Assembly: GCA_028708845.1 (NCBI GenBank)
Contig: JAQVXZ010000003.1
Coordinates: 1 to 64,000 of the forward strand
Length of the DNA stretch: 64,000 bases
Direction: 5' to 3'
From: Bacteroidales bacterium
GTDB lineage: Bacteria > Bacteroidota > Bacteroidia > Bacteroidales > P3
In this document: positions 23,838 through 33,347 of the stretch, piece by piece
Layout of the letters: each line of letters begins with the position of its first letter
Position numbering within the stretch: position 1 is the first letter of the stretch
Notes under the pieces: generated by a model
Told to the model about the DNA's origin: nothing
Database searches by the model: none
Seen by the model: the letters and a program-made list of their open reading frames with translations, nothing else
Position numbers and translations under genes: made by a program

Positions 23838-24713
23838 ATGAAAAGATTTATTTTAACCTTAGGAGTTGTGGCCGTATTATTTTCTTCTTGCGGAAAGAAA
23901 GAGCTTGAAGAGAAGATAATAACACAACAAAAATTACAAGACTCAATCGAAGCAGTTATCTCTATTAAGGATGCTGAAATGGAAAGTTTATTCCAAGAAC
24001 TTAACGCAATTGAGCAAAGTTTATCAGATGTTTCTGCTAAGTATGGCAACGTAAACAAACTTAAGAACACCTCTGGTGAGAAAGTAAATAAAGACACACG
24101 CGCTAGAATCACTGATGAGATTCAAAACATCAATGAGCTTTTAGCAAATAACAAACAAAAGATTAGTAAGCTTAACAACCAAATGGCTACTACTGGAAAC
24201 AAAAGTAAAGAACTAGCTACATTTGTTGAAAAACTACAACTTAGAATTAACGAACAAGAAGCTCAAATACAAGCTCTGACTGCTGAACTTCAACAAAAGA
24301 AGATTGTAATTGAAAACCTAAACAAAAATATTGAAGACCTTTCAAAACAAAACCAAGTAAAGGATCAACAAATTCTTCAAGTAGAACAAGAAAAGAACAC
24401 TGCATACTATATAATTGGAACAAAGAAAGAACTCCAAGCAGAAGATATAGTTAACACATCAGGTGGTTTCTTAGGAATGGGAAGAAAAACAAAGGTTAGT
24501 GGAGATTCTGAACTATCAAAATATACTAAGGTAGATATTAGACAATTCGAACAAATTCCATTAAACGGAAAGAATAAAATTAAGATTTTAACCTCACATC
24601 CAAGTTCTTCATATACAATTGAAGGAGACAGTAAATATCCTACATCAATAAAGGTGAAAGATGCAAGAGCATTCTGGGGTAAGAGTAGATTCTTAGTAGT
24701 AATGTACGACTAA
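23838..24713 (+). CDS. Coiled-coil lipoprotein, function unknown
   Basis: 291 residues from ATG 23838; an in-frame TTG extension to 23790 is not used because the signal peptide starts at MKRFILTLGVVAVLF. Lipobox SSC at residues 16-18. Residues ~20-200 form a long coiled coil (heptads rich in Leu, Gln and Glu), then a compact beta domain with GGFLGMGRKTKVSG and YTIEGDSKYPTSIKV. I know similar Bacteroidota envelope proteins but not their role. A terminator follows at 24740-24770. The divergent partner is the thi operon. Confidence 0.75.
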   Translation: MKRFILTLGVVAVLFSSCGKKELEEKIITQQKLQDSIEAVISIKDAEMESLFQELNAIEQSLSDVSAKYGNVNKLKNTSGEKVNKDTRARITDEIQNINELLANNKQKISKLNNQMATTGNKSKELATFVEKLQLRINEQEAQIQALTAELQQKKIVIENLNKNIEDLSKQNQVKDQQILQVEQEKNTAYYIIGTKKELQAEDIVNTSGGFLGMGRKTKVSGDSELSKYTKVDIRQFEQIPLNGKNKIKILTSHPSSSYTIEGDSKYPTSIKVKDARAFWGKSRFLVVMYD

Positions 24714-24739
24714 TAGTTTATAGATTTAAAAAAAAACAG

Positions 24740-24770
24740 AAAAGGTTGCTCTTAGGAGTAACCTTTTTTT
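24740..24770 (+). terminator. Intrinsic terminator after the coiled-coil lipoprotein
   Basis: AAAGGTTGCTC (24741-24751) pairs with GGAGTAACCTTT, 11 bp with one G-T, followed by seven T residues. Confidence 0.9.
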
Positions 24771-24817
24771 GTCTTAAAAAAATGATTTCCTTTCAACAAT
24801 AATTCAAAAATCTTTAT

Positions 24818-24825
24818 TAACTTTG
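24818..24825 (+). promoter_or_regulatory. -7 box upstream of the gene at 24858
   Basis: TAACTTTG lies 32 bp before ATG 24858, after the terminator. No clear TTG is found at the -33 position. Confidence 0.55.
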
Positions 24826-24857
24826 CAATTGAATAATAACATTAAACAAAAACCATT

Positions 24858-25466
24858 ATGAGAGCTAAACAAATATTAATAGTAATAGCATTATTTCTAA
24901 TCCCTTTCTTTGCATCTGCACAAAAACAAACCCCATTAGAGATTAATCCTTGGGCAGAAATTCCTTCAGGAGTATATAAGCTTTCTGTAAAAGGAGATGT
25001 TAGAGTAACAGTTATATATGGTAAGACTAGCTATTACGACCTTGGAACAGATCTTAAGAAATACATAGCATCAGGACAAGAAAAATATGCAAAAGATTTT
25101 GTTTCTAATGGAACCCTAACCATAACCCCAGAAATAACAGGCTCACCAAGAGTTCTTAGAGTTTATGTAAATGAACCATTAATTGAAATAGATGTTTCAG
25201 AAGGAGGATTGGTGGTTATTGATTCAAAATTAAGCCAAGCCTCAATGAATATTCGACTAAATAACGCTAAGCTATATTCAGAAAACAAGCTTAAAGTAGA
25301 TAATTTTGTTTTGGAAAATAATAAAGGCATTATAGAATTACATAAAGCATACTTAAATTCTGCAATACTAAGCATATCACAAGGGTCGAAAAACAATATT
25401 TCAGGCAATATAAGTAAACAACAAATCTATGTTCTTAAAGAAGAATATATAGAAGTGCAAGACTAA
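24858..25466 (+). CDS. Secreted GIN-domain (DUF2807-like) protein
   Basis: 202 residues with signal peptide MRAKQILIVIALFLIPFFASA then Q. The mature part resembles the putative auto-transporter adhesin head GIN domain, a right-handed beta-helix of imperfect repeats: KLSVKGDVRVTVIYGK, LIEIDVSEGGLVVID, SMNIRLNNAKLYSE, NFVLENNKGIIELHKA, SAILSISQGSKNNISG. The usual family is larger (about 220-250 residues). It is likely exported to the envelope; function not known. Confidence 0.7.
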   Translation: MRAKQILIVIALFLIPFFASAQKQTPLEINPWAEIPSGVYKLSVKGDVRVTVIYGKTSYYDLGTDLKKYIASGQEKYAKDFVSNGTLTITPEITGSPRVLRVYVNEPLIEIDVSEGGLVVIDSKLSQASMNIRLNNAKLYSENKLKVDNFVLENNKGIIELHKAYLNSAILSISQGSKNNISGNISKQQIYVLKEEYIEVQD

Positions 25467-25519
25467 TAGTCAAGCATTTACTTATTTATTAATTAATAAA
25501 GACTTGGAAAGATTGATAA

Positions 25520-25972
25520 TTACAATTTCAAATCGTATTTAATTGATATATGACCATCTTCTAAAGGAATGAGTTCTGATCCCCCTCTTACATTGCCACC
25601 CCAAACATATAAGTAATTCCCTTTGAACTCTCCATATATTTCATCTCCATCAATTTCAGCCTCAATACTACCTTTTGACCAATCATCAAGATTATATGCA
25701 TAATCTCCTTTAACCTTTTTTCCATCATATACCTTTAAAAGAGCTTTAACGAACTCTTCATCGTTATAATAATAAGAAACTACATATAGACTTTCTGAAG
25801 TTTTTATTATTTTCACATAATCAGAGTGTTTGAAATCTTTATAATTTACACCATCTAACGTATATTTAGCAGTAATTTCAACGCTATAATAACCATCCCT
25901 CAATTCAGCATTTTCCTCTTTACAAGAAAAGAATGCAAAACATACTAATATTAATAAGATATATTTTTTCAT
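25520..25972 (-). CDS. Small predicted lipoprotein
   Basis: 150 residues. MKKYILLILVCFAFFSCK is a lipoprotein signal with lipobox FSC at 15-17. The mature domain is a beta-rich, aspartate/tyrosine-rich sequence (DGYYSVEITAKYTLDGVNY, GEFKGNYLYVWGG) that I do not recognise. It stands alone between convergent neighbours. Confidence 0.65.
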   Translation of the reverse strand: MKKYILLILVCFAFFSCKEENAELRDGYYSVEITAKYTLDGVNYKDFKHSDYVKIIKTSESLYVVSYYYNDEEFVKALLKVYDGKKVKGDYAYNLDDWSKGSIEAEIDGDEIYGEFKGNYLYVWGGNVRGGSELIPLEDGHISIKYDLKL

Positions 25973-26590
25973 AAGAATTCTATTTTAAATTTTCTTCGCC
26001 AAAACTTATTTTCTCTACTGCAAATGTATAAAACAATTTCTAGTATTGCGAATTAATTATAATATTTATTTGTAAAAGTATGTGATATTGATGATTAATA
26101 ACTCTTAAATTATATTATTTTCTTTGTTTTTGAAGACCTTAAATTAATATATCTAATCAAAGCTATTCTGAATAACAATCCCAGCATAATATTAGCAAAC
26201 CTAAAACAAAATAATCTCATAATGAGCCAGCAAAGCCAAGAAATAAATAATCACTACTATGGTTTTTATTTTCTAGACTAGCAAGTAAAATTGTTTTTAT
26301 AAAGTACTAATTATCTGTTTCTTGATATTAAATATTTATTTCTTTATTTAAAATTGCTAAGATGTACATCACAGCGTGCTAAGATGTACATCACAAGAGG
26401 CTAAGATGTACATCGGAGTAAGCTAAGATGTACATCACAGCAAAATGAATCTTTGTTTTAACAATTTAATACACTGTTTCAGAAATTTAATACAGCGTTT
26501 TAGTAATTTAATTCTTTGTTTTGAGAAAATCATTCCTGTATTTAGACTTTATTTTCATCATTCTTATGATGTAAATGATAATAAGAAAAA
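25973..26590. other. Gene-free stretch of about 620 bp
   Basis: No supported gene. 25973-26350 is plain AT-rich sequence in which I see nothing definite. 26357-26520 holds the composite 22/21-bp array listed next, and 26587-26628 a terminator. Confidence 0.6.
26357..26520. repeat. Composite 22-bp then 21-bp period array
   Basis: The 10-bp palindrome GATGTACATC starts at 26361, 26383, 26405 and 26427, exact 22-bp period, in the frame CTAAGATGTACATC(A/G)(C/G)A. A transition word AAAATGAATCTTTG follows, then AATTTAATACACTGTTTC-type words start at 26463, 26484 and 26505, exact 21-bp period. The same order (four GATGTACATC words, AAAATGAATCTT, then AT-rich words) occurs at 50876-51010. Confidence 0.9.
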
Positions 26591-26628
26591 CAAATTCCCA
26601 TTATTCTATATTTAAAATAATGGGAATT
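26587..26628 (-). terminator. Intrinsic terminator of the amidohydrolase gene
   Basis: AATTCCCATTATT (26593-26605) and AATAATGGGAATT (26616-26628) form a perfect 13-bp stem with a 10-nt loop; on the minus strand a T-rich run (TTGTTTTTCTT) follows. It lies 63 bp past the stop at 26691. Confidence 0.85.
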
Positions 26629-26690
26629 GATTATTTAATTTGCTTTAAACTATCTCTTAAGGCAACTTATATTATTGTCTTATTGCTTTG

Positions 26691-27923
26691 CTATATTATA
26701 GTTCTCTTTGCTTTTTCGAGGATTTCTGCTTCGTTAGGTATTATGCGGTCTTCCATTAGGATGTTTCCATTGCATATTACTGTTTCTATGCAGCGGCTGT
26801 CGGCAGAGTAAACCCAGTTGGAGATGAGGTTGTGATTGGGGATTAGGCGGTCGCTATTTAGGTCAACAATTAAACAATCGGCTAGTTTACCTTCCTTTAT
26901 TGAGCCTGAATTAATGCCCATTGCTTTGGCTCCGTTCTTTGTTGCCCATGCAAATACTTGGTTTGCCGATAGGAGGGCAGTGTCGTTATAAGATACTTTG
27001 GCAAGTAGGGCTGCAAATTTCATTTCTTCCATCATTGAAAGGTTGTTATTGGAGCTTGTTCCGTCTGTTCCTAAACAGACTTTGCACTCGTATTTGTTTA
27101 CTAGTGGAACATTGAATGCCCCTGAGGCTAGTTTCATATTTGCACAAGGGTTATGCACAAGGGTAACGCCTCTTGAGGATAGTATTTCTGCATCGTGTTC
27201 TGTTAGGTGGACGCAATGTGCTGCAATTGTGTTATGATCTAAAACGCCAATTGAGTCTAGGTATTCGGTAGGGGTTAGGTTATTATTTGCTTCCCTACAA
27301 TCCTTAACTTCTTTTATAGTTTCAGATAAATGGGTATTGAATTTTAGATTGTTTTCTTTGGCAACCTTAAATAGTTCTTGGTATAGGTCTTTTCCAACAG
27401 TATATATTGCATGTGGTGCAACGTTAATGGTAATTAGGTCTGAGGATGGTTTGAAGTTATTGATAAAATTAATATTCTCTTCTATTTCGGTCTTCCCTCT
27501 TTCTTCAATAAATGTAACGCCAATGCTTGCTCTTACTTTCATTTCTTCAACTGCACGTATAATTGCTTCGTGGTGCCAATACATATCTAAGAAGAATACT
27601 GTTCCAGAGCGTATCATCTCAACAATTGCAAGCCTTGTTCCATTATATATATCTTCTGGTGTTAGCTTTGCCTCTTGTGGCCAAATGTATTCTGAGAGCC
27701 ATTCAAAAAGTCGCATATCATCTCCATAACCACGAAGTAGGGTCATAGAGGAATGTGTGTGCATATTGTAAAATGGTTGTATGATTGCTTTATTTGTTCC
27801 GTCAATAATCTTGTCGGCTTTTACAATAATGTTTTGGTCGATTTGTTTAAAAGTATTTCCTTCAATTAAGATATCTACTATCCTATTCTTTAGGCTTATG
27901 TTTTTAATAAGTATTGTTTTCAT
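26691..27923 (-). CDS. Amidohydrolase, S-adenosylhomocysteine/methylthioadenosine deaminase type (MtaD-like)
   Basis: 410 residues, metal-dependent deaminase of the chlorohydrolase/MtaD group. Metal ligands: MHTHSSM (H-x-H, ~57-63), HLSE, CVHL and LGTDGTSSNN with the conserved Asp. NPCANMKLASG and the C-terminal LADCLIVDLNSDR beta sandwich fit the family. Likely deaminates a 5'-modified adenosine or related purine; substrate not set by sequence alone. It starts 20 bp after the next upstream gene's stop (27944), so the two may be co-transcribed. Confidence 0.85.
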   Translation of the reverse strand: MKTILIKNISLKNRIVDILIEGNTFKQIDQNIIVKADKIIDGTNKAIIQPFYNMHTHSSMTLLRGYGDDMRLFEWLSEYIWPQEAKLTPEDIYNGTRLAIVEMIRSGTVFFLDMYWHHEAIIRAVEEMKVRASIGVTFIEERGKTEIEENINFINNFKPSSDLITINVAPHAIYTVGKDLYQELFKVAKENNLKFNTHLSETIKEVKDCREANNNLTPTEYLDSIGVLDHNTIAAHCVHLTEHDAEILSSRGVTLVHNPCANMKLASGAFNVPLVNKYECKVCLGTDGTSSNNNLSMMEEMKFAALLAKVSYNDTALLSANQVFAWATKNGAKAMGINSGSIKEGKLADCLIVDLNSDRLIPNHNLISNWVYSADSRCIETVICNGNILMEDRIIPNEAEILEKAKRTII

Positions 27924-27943
27924 AGTGTTTATAATTTAGGTTT

Positions 27944-29302
27944 TTATTTCTTTCCCATATAGCTTAAGAACTCTAAGTCGAGTGATAAACATATAAATGG
28001 GGTAACTTTCCATTCTTTTGTAGTTTGTATTGACCAACCTGGCTTTAGGGCATCACCTTCTTTGTTGAAGTCTTTAGCCAAAAGGGTATATTCAGCAACG
28101 TTTACTCCTGCCGAAACGCTAAAAAAGTCAAGGAAACGATAAGCTCCTCCAAAATAGAAGTTCTTAAACATATTTGCTCCTCCAAATCCAACATAAACTC
28201 CTATATCAGAAGTGAACTTAGCTTCAGGTTTGGTTAAGTCCAATAGCATAACGGATGCTCCTGTCACAAAGTCAAATTCTACTTTCGATGAGTTGCGGTT
28301 GATAATAATATTTTCATATCCTCCACTTCCATTATCTTTTGGAACAATATCCCAATTAGGGGTAGGGAAGAAGCGCATTGCAATTCCTTGAAGAACTCTA
28401 ACTTTCTTTTTCTTATTTGTTGCTGCAGCTATTTTTGCTTCTGCCTCTGCGGCTCTTTGTTTGGTATATTTTAGTTCTTCATTAGTTCTTAGGATTTGTT
28501 TTTCTGCCTCAACAAGTTTAGATCTTAAGGTGTCTGCCATCTTATAATACATTTCTTTTTCTTCAGTAATCTTATTTAGGGTAAGATCTTTTGATGCCAT
28601 TGCAGACTCTTTTTCGTTTATACTCCTTTGCAAGAGGTCTATTTCTTTTTCCTTACCTACAATTTTCTCATTTGAGGCATTTACTAAGCCCTCTATCTTT
28701 ACTTTATCGAGGTTAGAACTACTTATTGCATCCTTATATACCTGTTCTTTCTCTGCAAATAGGAGTTCTTTTTCTTGAAATATCTTTATTTTCTCTTCTA
28801 AGAGTCTGTTCTTTTCGTTTAATTGGTTTCTATATTCTTGATTGAGCTTTGCAAGGGTATCATTAATTTGCTTAAGGTTATATTCGTTTGTCTTTAGCTC
28901 ATCAATCTCTTCTGTAAACATTATTGAGTCTTCCTTATATTTGTATTGAAGATTGGCAAGTTGGAAGCTTAAGTCTTTTGTTTTTTCATCATAAACAATA
29001 AGAAGAGAGTCCATTTCAATTATTTCTACTTTCATAGAATTAATATCAGAATCCATTTTATCAATCTCGTTCTTTCTTTGCTGAATTTCTACTAATGCAT
29101 TATTATATTCGTGAATTATGGAATCACAATTGATTAGTGGGCTTGATTTTGCAATATTTGTATCGGGATTTAATATGTCTTCAAACCTTTGTTCAAGGAA
29201 AATCTCGCTACCAATAATCATTGAACTTATGGTATCAACTTGAGGGTATGCCGAAAAGGATAGTATTGAAAATAATATACCTAAAAAGAAATGCTTTTTC
29301 AT
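27944..29302 (-). CDS. Coiled-coil envelope protein with C-terminal beta domain
   Basis: 452 residues. Signal peptide MKKHFFLGILFSILSFSAY then PQ. Residues ~60-290 are an almost unbroken coiled coil (runs such as EKEMYYKMADTLRSKLVEAE). The last ~150 residues alternate hydrophobic and aromatic positions (IGVYVGFGGANMF, FYFGGAYRFLDFFSVSAGV, CLSLDLEFLSYMGKK), as in small outer-membrane barrels. Function unknown. A -7 box TATCTTTG lies on the minus strand at 29327-29334. Confidence 0.65.
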   Translation of the reverse strand: MKKHFFLGILFSILSFSAYPQVDTISSMIIGSEIFLEQRFEDILNPDTNIAKSSPLINCDSIIHEYNNALVEIQQRKNEIDKMDSDINSMKVEIIEMDSLLIVYDEKTKDLSFQLANLQYKYKEDSIMFTEEIDELKTNEYNLKQINDTLAKLNQEYRNQLNEKNRLLEEKIKIFQEKELLFAEKEQVYKDAISSSNLDKVKIEGLVNASNEKIVGKEKEIDLLQRSINEKESAMASKDLTLNKITEEKEMYYKMADTLRSKLVEAEKQILRTNEELKYTKQRAAEAEAKIAAATNKKKKVRVLQGIAMRFFPTPNWDIVPKDNGSGGYENIIINRNSSKVEFDFVTGASVMLLDLTKPEAKFTSDIGVYVGFGGANMFKNFYFGGAYRFLDFFSVSAGVNVAEYTLLAKDFNKEGDALKPGWSIQTTKEWKVTPFICLSLDLEFLSYMGKK

Positions 29303-29341
29303 ATTTACATGTTAAGTTATGAGGTGCAAAGATAGTAATAT

Positions 29342-29773
29342 TTAAAATAATTGCATTATAAGACCAAGGGTAATATAACGTAATATTCTACCAACGAACA
29401 TATAGAAAAACGACCTCCATGGGTTTAAACGAAAAAATCCAAGAGCTATTGCAATAACATCGCCAATTAATGGGAGCCAAGCCAATAAACCTGCCATAGG
29501 ACCCCATCGCTTTATTCTTCCTTGAAAACTAAGTATTTTTTCTTTTGGAACTCTGAAGTATTTCTCAATCCACTGCATTTTACCAAGGTGACCAATCCAA
29601 TAAGAAGTCATTCCTCCTAAAGTATTTCCCACTGTTGCAATTAGAACGCACCAATAAGGATCAAACCCATTATATATTAGAGCTACAAGCACTGCTCCTG
29701 AAGCCATTGGGATAATGGTGGAGCTTAAGAAGCTTGCTATAAATAATCCTAAATATCCTAATTGAATAAACAT
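29342..29773 (-). CDS. YqaA/DedA-like integral membrane protein
   Basis: 143 residues from ATG 29773. A -7 box (TACTTTTG, plus 29779-29786) ends 5 bases before this ATG, so the in-frame extension to 29833 lies upstream of the transcript start. SNARE-associated/YqaA features: GYLGLFIASFLSSTIIPMAS, VLIATVGNTLGGMTSYWIG, KWGPMAGLLAWLPLIGD-like segment and GRILRYITLG; four or five hydrophobic helices. The group is linked to lipid scrambling and envelope homeostasis; the exact role here is unknown. The mRNA may be leaderless. Confidence 0.8.
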   Translation of the reverse strand: MFIQLGYLGLFIASFLSSTIIPMASGAVLVALIYNGFDPYWCVLIATVGNTLGGMTSYWIGHLGKMQWIEKYFRVPKEKILSFQGRIKRWGPMAGLLAWLPLIGDVIAIALGFFRLNPWRSFFYMFVGRILRYITLGLIMQLF

Positions 29774-29778
29774 AAGTG

Positions 29779-29786
29779 CAAAAGTA
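29779..29786 (-). promoter_or_regulatory. -7 box of the YqaA-like gene; decides its start
   Basis: CAAAAGTA on the plus strand, TACTTTTG on the minus strand, five bases before ATG 29773. Transcription would start at or next to the start codon. Confidence 0.65.
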
Positions 29787-29831
29787 AATATAAATCCACG
29801 AAAAATGTGTAAAAAAGAAAAGGATGATAAC

Positions 29832-29868
29832 AAAAAAATAGGCGATAGATAAAACTATCGCCTATTTT
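29832..29868 (-). terminator. Intrinsic terminator of the RND efflux operon
   Basis: AAAATAGGCGATAG (29835-29848) and CTATCGCCTATTTT (29855-29868) form a perfect 14-bp stem with a 6-nt loop; on the minus strand it ends in a T run. It is 19 bp past the stop of the PG0541-like gene. Confidence 0.92.
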
Positions 29869-29887
29869 CATTCATTTTATTTTTCAA

Positions 29888-30184
29888 TTATACATCAACA
29901 ATGTCCCAAAAGAAAATTCTTAGTCCTTGTTCTGGAGCTTCCAAGTCAAGTGCCTGTATTCTTTTCTTAAGGATAGGAGCAATGTTTTCATGAACAATGC
30001 ATAGGGTTGCCATGTTTTTTGATGGCCAAGCGTGTGTTCCTAAATGAGGTTCACCATCTTTTGAGCCTCTTCCTTGAATATCTGTCCAACGGGTAAATCC
30101 TCTTATTGAAAGTTGAGTTAATATATCGTCAATTTCTTCAATGTGTGCTTGATTATATGCAATAAATGCTGCTTTCATCTTCAT
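29888..30184 (-). CDS. PG0541-family transporter-associated protein
   Basis: 98 residues from ATG 30184, five bases after the RND stop; the in-frame upstream extension would lie inside the pump gene. MKAAFIAYNQAHIEEIDDIL, GFTRWTDIQGRGS, GEPHLGTHAWP and LRIFFWDIVDV match the small family found directly downstream of RND pumps in Bacteroidota. The ferredoxin-like size suggests a P-II-like regulator or accessory factor; that is inference. An ATG at 30178 is a possible alternative start. Confidence 0.85.
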   Translation of the reverse strand: MKMKAAFIAYNQAHIEEIDDILTQLSIRGFTRWTDIQGRGSKDGEPHLGTHAWPSKNMATLCIVHENIAPILKKRIQALDLEAPEQGLRIFFWDIVDV

Positions 30185-30188
30185 ATTA

Positions 30189-33100
30189 TTATGCTTTAAT
30201 TGTTCTATTATGTAATTTAATTCTATGTTTTTTGCGTGAACTTTTAACTTCACTTGATGCAAATGATGCATAGAGAGCAGGAATGAAGATTAGGGTTACA
30301 AGGGTTGAAACTGTTAGACCTCCAACAATAACAATACCCATTGGTTGCCATATTTCGGAGCCTTCTCCAAGTCCAATTGCCATAGGTATCATACCTAAAA
30401 CTGTTGTTGCAGTTGTCATAAGAACAGGACGAAGACGTGATTTTCCTCCATCAATAACAGCCTTACTTATATTCATTCCTCTTTCTCGGTTTAAGTTAAT
30501 GTAGTCAACAAGAACAATACCATTCTTAACAACAATACCAATAAGCATTATGCTACCAATTGCACTCATCATATTAATAGTCCCTCCAGTTATGAAAAGT
30601 ACTATTAAAACTCCTGTTAAGGCAAATGGGATTGAGAACATTATTATAAAAGGATAACGAAGTGATTCGAACTGAGCTGCCATAACAAAATAAACCATCA
30701 TAATAATTAGTAGAGAAAGTATCCCCATATCTCCAAATGATTCTTGTTGGTCATTAATTGTTCCTCCAATCTGAATCCCTATGTTTGAAGGTACATCCAT
30801 TTTGTCTATTTCAGCTTGTATATTCTTAGTTGCTTTGTCAAGAGTTTCTCCATAAAGAGTTGATGAAACCTTAATTATACGTTCACGATCTTGTCTTTCA
30901 ATTGAAGGTGGTGCAAATCTTTCCACCACTTTTGCAACCTCATTTAATCGAATTGATTTTCCTGATTGATTAATGATTGAAATGTTTTCAATATCTTCAA
31001 TAGACTCTCTGTTTGCTTTATCATAACGAACTTTGATTTTATATTCTTCCCCATCTTCTCTAAATAAAGAGGCTGTCATTCCGTTCATTCTATTTCTAAT
31101 AAAGGCTGAAGCTGTTCCAACATTAAGTCCATTAAGAGCGAGTTTTTCTCTATCAAATTCAACTTGATATTGTGGAATATAATCTTCACGACTAACGGTA
31201 ACGTCTCTGAAACCCTTAATCTTTCCCATTTTCTCTTTAATATCATGTGCTATTTTTTCTGTTGTCTCAAAGTCATACCCCAAGATTTCAATATCAACCA
31301 TAGATCCAGAGGTCATTCCTCCGCCTCCACCAGCATCAACCTTATATTTATAAAGCTCAGGATAAGATGCCAGCTCCTTACGAAGTCCTTCCGATATTTC
31401 AAAAATATCTTTATCTCTTTCTTTTAGTTTCTTTAGTTTGATTCTAAAAGAAACATAGTTAGAACCTGAGGCTTGCATTTGTGCCCAAGAGTTATTATCG
31501 TCTTCTGCAGGAATACCCACTGTGTAGGATAAGGTTTTGATTTCAGGATATTGTTTTTTGATTGATGCTTCAAATTTCTTTGCAATCTCTTTTGACCTTT
31601 CCGTGTTTGCCCCAACAGGTAATTGGAAATTTCCAGATATTTGCCCATTGTCTGAGGCTGGAATAAATTCAGTTCCAATTCCAAAGGTTAGCATTATTGA
31701 AGCTGCAAATATTACTACTCCAGTAATAATGGTTACAGTTTTATGCCTAACTACCCAAGTAAGAGTTTTTGAATAGAAAACATCTAATTTATCAAGACCT
31801 CTTTTGATTGGAGCATATAGTTTGTCGAAGGTGCTACCAGTAATCTTGCTTTGTTCTTTTTTTAATATAATAGAGCTAAGCATTGGCGTTAGGGTTAGGG
31901 CACTAATTGTTGAAACAACCATAACGATACTAACCATCCAACCTAATTGAGAGAAGATAATCCCTGCCATTCCTCCCATCATGGTGAAAGGAAGGAATAC
32001 TGCTAAGATTGTTAGTGTGGTTGCAACAACAGCAACTCCGACCTCATTAGTTCCATATATTGCAGCCTCCCTCGGCCTTGAACCTCTTTCGATATGGGTT
32101 GATATGTTTTCAAGTACAACAATAGCATCATCCACAACCATACCAATTGCAATGGAGAGGGCTGAAAGTGAAATAATGTTAATGGTGTTTCCTGATAATA
32201 GTAAGTATATAAATGATGATATTAGAGAAATAGGGATGGTTATCATAATAATTAATGAAGCCCTCCATTGTCCTAAGAAGAATATAACAACAATGGCAAC
32301 GAATAGGAATGCTAGAAGAACTGTTTCAACTAAAGATGTTATTGAGTTTTCAATATTGTCAGTTGTATTCATTACCTCTTGAAATTGTATATCATTTGGA
32401 AGATTTTTGGTTATGATTGGTAGTTGTTCTCTAATCTTTTTTACAACATCCACAGAGTTAGCCCCCGATTGCTTTTGAATCACAATTGTTGCTCCTTTCT
32501 TTCCATTAACATAACTTTCTTGAGCTTTTTCCTGAACCGAGTCACGAACAATAGCAATATCTTTTAGAAAAACTGTTTTTCCTCCATAGTTAGAAACAAC
32601 AATATCATTTAGAAGGTCACTCTCTTTCATTTCTCCTTGAATACGAAGAGAGTAGGTTTCTGAACCAATATCAATTGAACCTCCTGGTGTGTTAACATTT
32701 TCCTTTGCAATTGCTGCTCCAATTTGTTCAATTGTTAGGTTGTAGGCTTCAAGTTTTTGAGGATTTACGTTAATGCTAATTTCTCTTTGAGGAGCTCCAG
32801 CAATTGAAACAGAACCAACTCCAGAAATACGGTTTAATGGATTTGCCACTCCATCTTCTAATATTTTATAAAGAGCTTCTGAACTTTCTTGAGAGGTTGC
32901 AGAATATATGACAACTGGCATCATATCGGTGCTAAGTTTCATTATAATTGGATTAGAACAACCCTCTGGCAAATAACCTTTCACCATCTCAATCTTATCT
33001 CGCATATCATTAACCGATGCGTCAATATCTGTTCCCCAATTAAATTCAACACTAATAACTGCGGTGTTTTCCTTTGAAGTTGATTTTATTTTCTTTAAAT

Positions 33101-33326
33101 CACTAACAGTGCTTAATGAACTTTCTAGTACTTTACTAACGTTGTTTTCCACATCTTCAGCAGATGCCCCAGGATAAGTAACCAAAACAATTGCCTGATT
33201 CATCTCTATCTCAGGCAACATATCAATGCTTAACTTATTAAGGGAAAACAACCCAAGCACAACAATGGCAATAAATATAATTGCTGTTGTAATTGGTTTC
33301 TTTACGGATGATTCGTATATTTTCAT
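30189..33326 (-). CDS. RND efflux transporter permease (AcrB/MdtB-like)
   Basis: 1045 residues, full length. N-terminal transmembrane segment (TTAIIFIAIVVLGLFSLNKL), two large periplasmic loops and the TM4 proton-relay GMVVDDAIVVLENI with paired aspartates. TM10-12 region GIVVKNGIVLVDYINL is canonical. The pump exchanges protons for substrate and works as a trimer with the adaptor and TolC-like channel encoded just upstream. Drug or lipid substrates cannot be told from sequence. Gap to the adaptor gene is 21 bp. Confidence 0.96.
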   Translation of the reverse strand: MKIYESSVKKPITTAIIFIAIVVLGLFSLNKLSIDMLPEIEMNQAIVLVTYPGASAEDVENNVSKVLESSLSTVSDLKKIKSTSKENTAVISVEFNWGTDIDASVNDMRDKIEMVKGYLPEGCSNPIIMKLSTDMMPVVIYSATSQESSEALYKILEDGVANPLNRISGVGSVSIAGAPQREISINVNPQKLEAYNLTIEQIGAAIAKENVNTPGGSIDIGSETYSLRIQGEMKESDLLNDIVVSNYGGKTVFLKDIAIVRDSVQEKAQESYVNGKKGATIVIQKQSGANSVDVVKKIREQLPIITKNLPNDIQFQEVMNTTDNIENSITSLVETVLLAFLFVAIVVIFFLGQWRASLIIMITIPISLISSFIYLLLSGNTINIISLSALSIAIGMVVDDAIVVLENISTHIERGSRPREAAIYGTNEVGVAVVATTLTILAVFLPFTMMGGMAGIIFSQLGWMVSIVMVVSTISALTLTPMLSSIILKKEQSKITGSTFDKLYAPIKRGLDKLDVFYSKTLTWVVRHKTVTIITGVVIFAASIMLTFGIGTEFIPASDNGQISGNFQLPVGANTERSKEIAKKFEASIKKQYPEIKTLSYTVGIPAEDDNNSWAQMQASGSNYVSFRIKLKKLKERDKDIFEISEGLRKELASYPELYKYKVDAGGGGGMTSGSMVDIEILGYDFETTEKIAHDIKEKMGKIKGFRDVTVSREDYIPQYQVEFDREKLALNGLNVGTASAFIRNRMNGMTASLFREDGEEYKIKVRYDKANRESIEDIENISIINQSGKSIRLNEVAKVVERFAPPSIERQDRERIIKVSSTLYGETLDKATKNIQAEIDKMDVPSNIGIQIGGTINDQQESFGDMGILSLLIIMMVYFVMAAQFESLRYPFIIMFSIPFALTGVLIVLFITGGTINMMSAIGSIMLIGIVVKNGIVLVDYINLNRERGMNISKAVIDGGKSRLRPVLMTTATTVLGMIPMAIGLGEGSEIWQPMGIVIVGGLTVSTLVTLIFIPALYASFASSEVKSSRKKHRIKLHNRTIKA

Positions 33327-33347
33327 ATTCTAATTTCTCTGTCTTAA

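Noticed and set aside
23747-24112. A 121-residue minus-strand frame over 23747-24112
   Set aside because: It lies opposite the start of the coiled-coil lipoprotein, whose signal peptide and coiled coil are clearly the coding frame.
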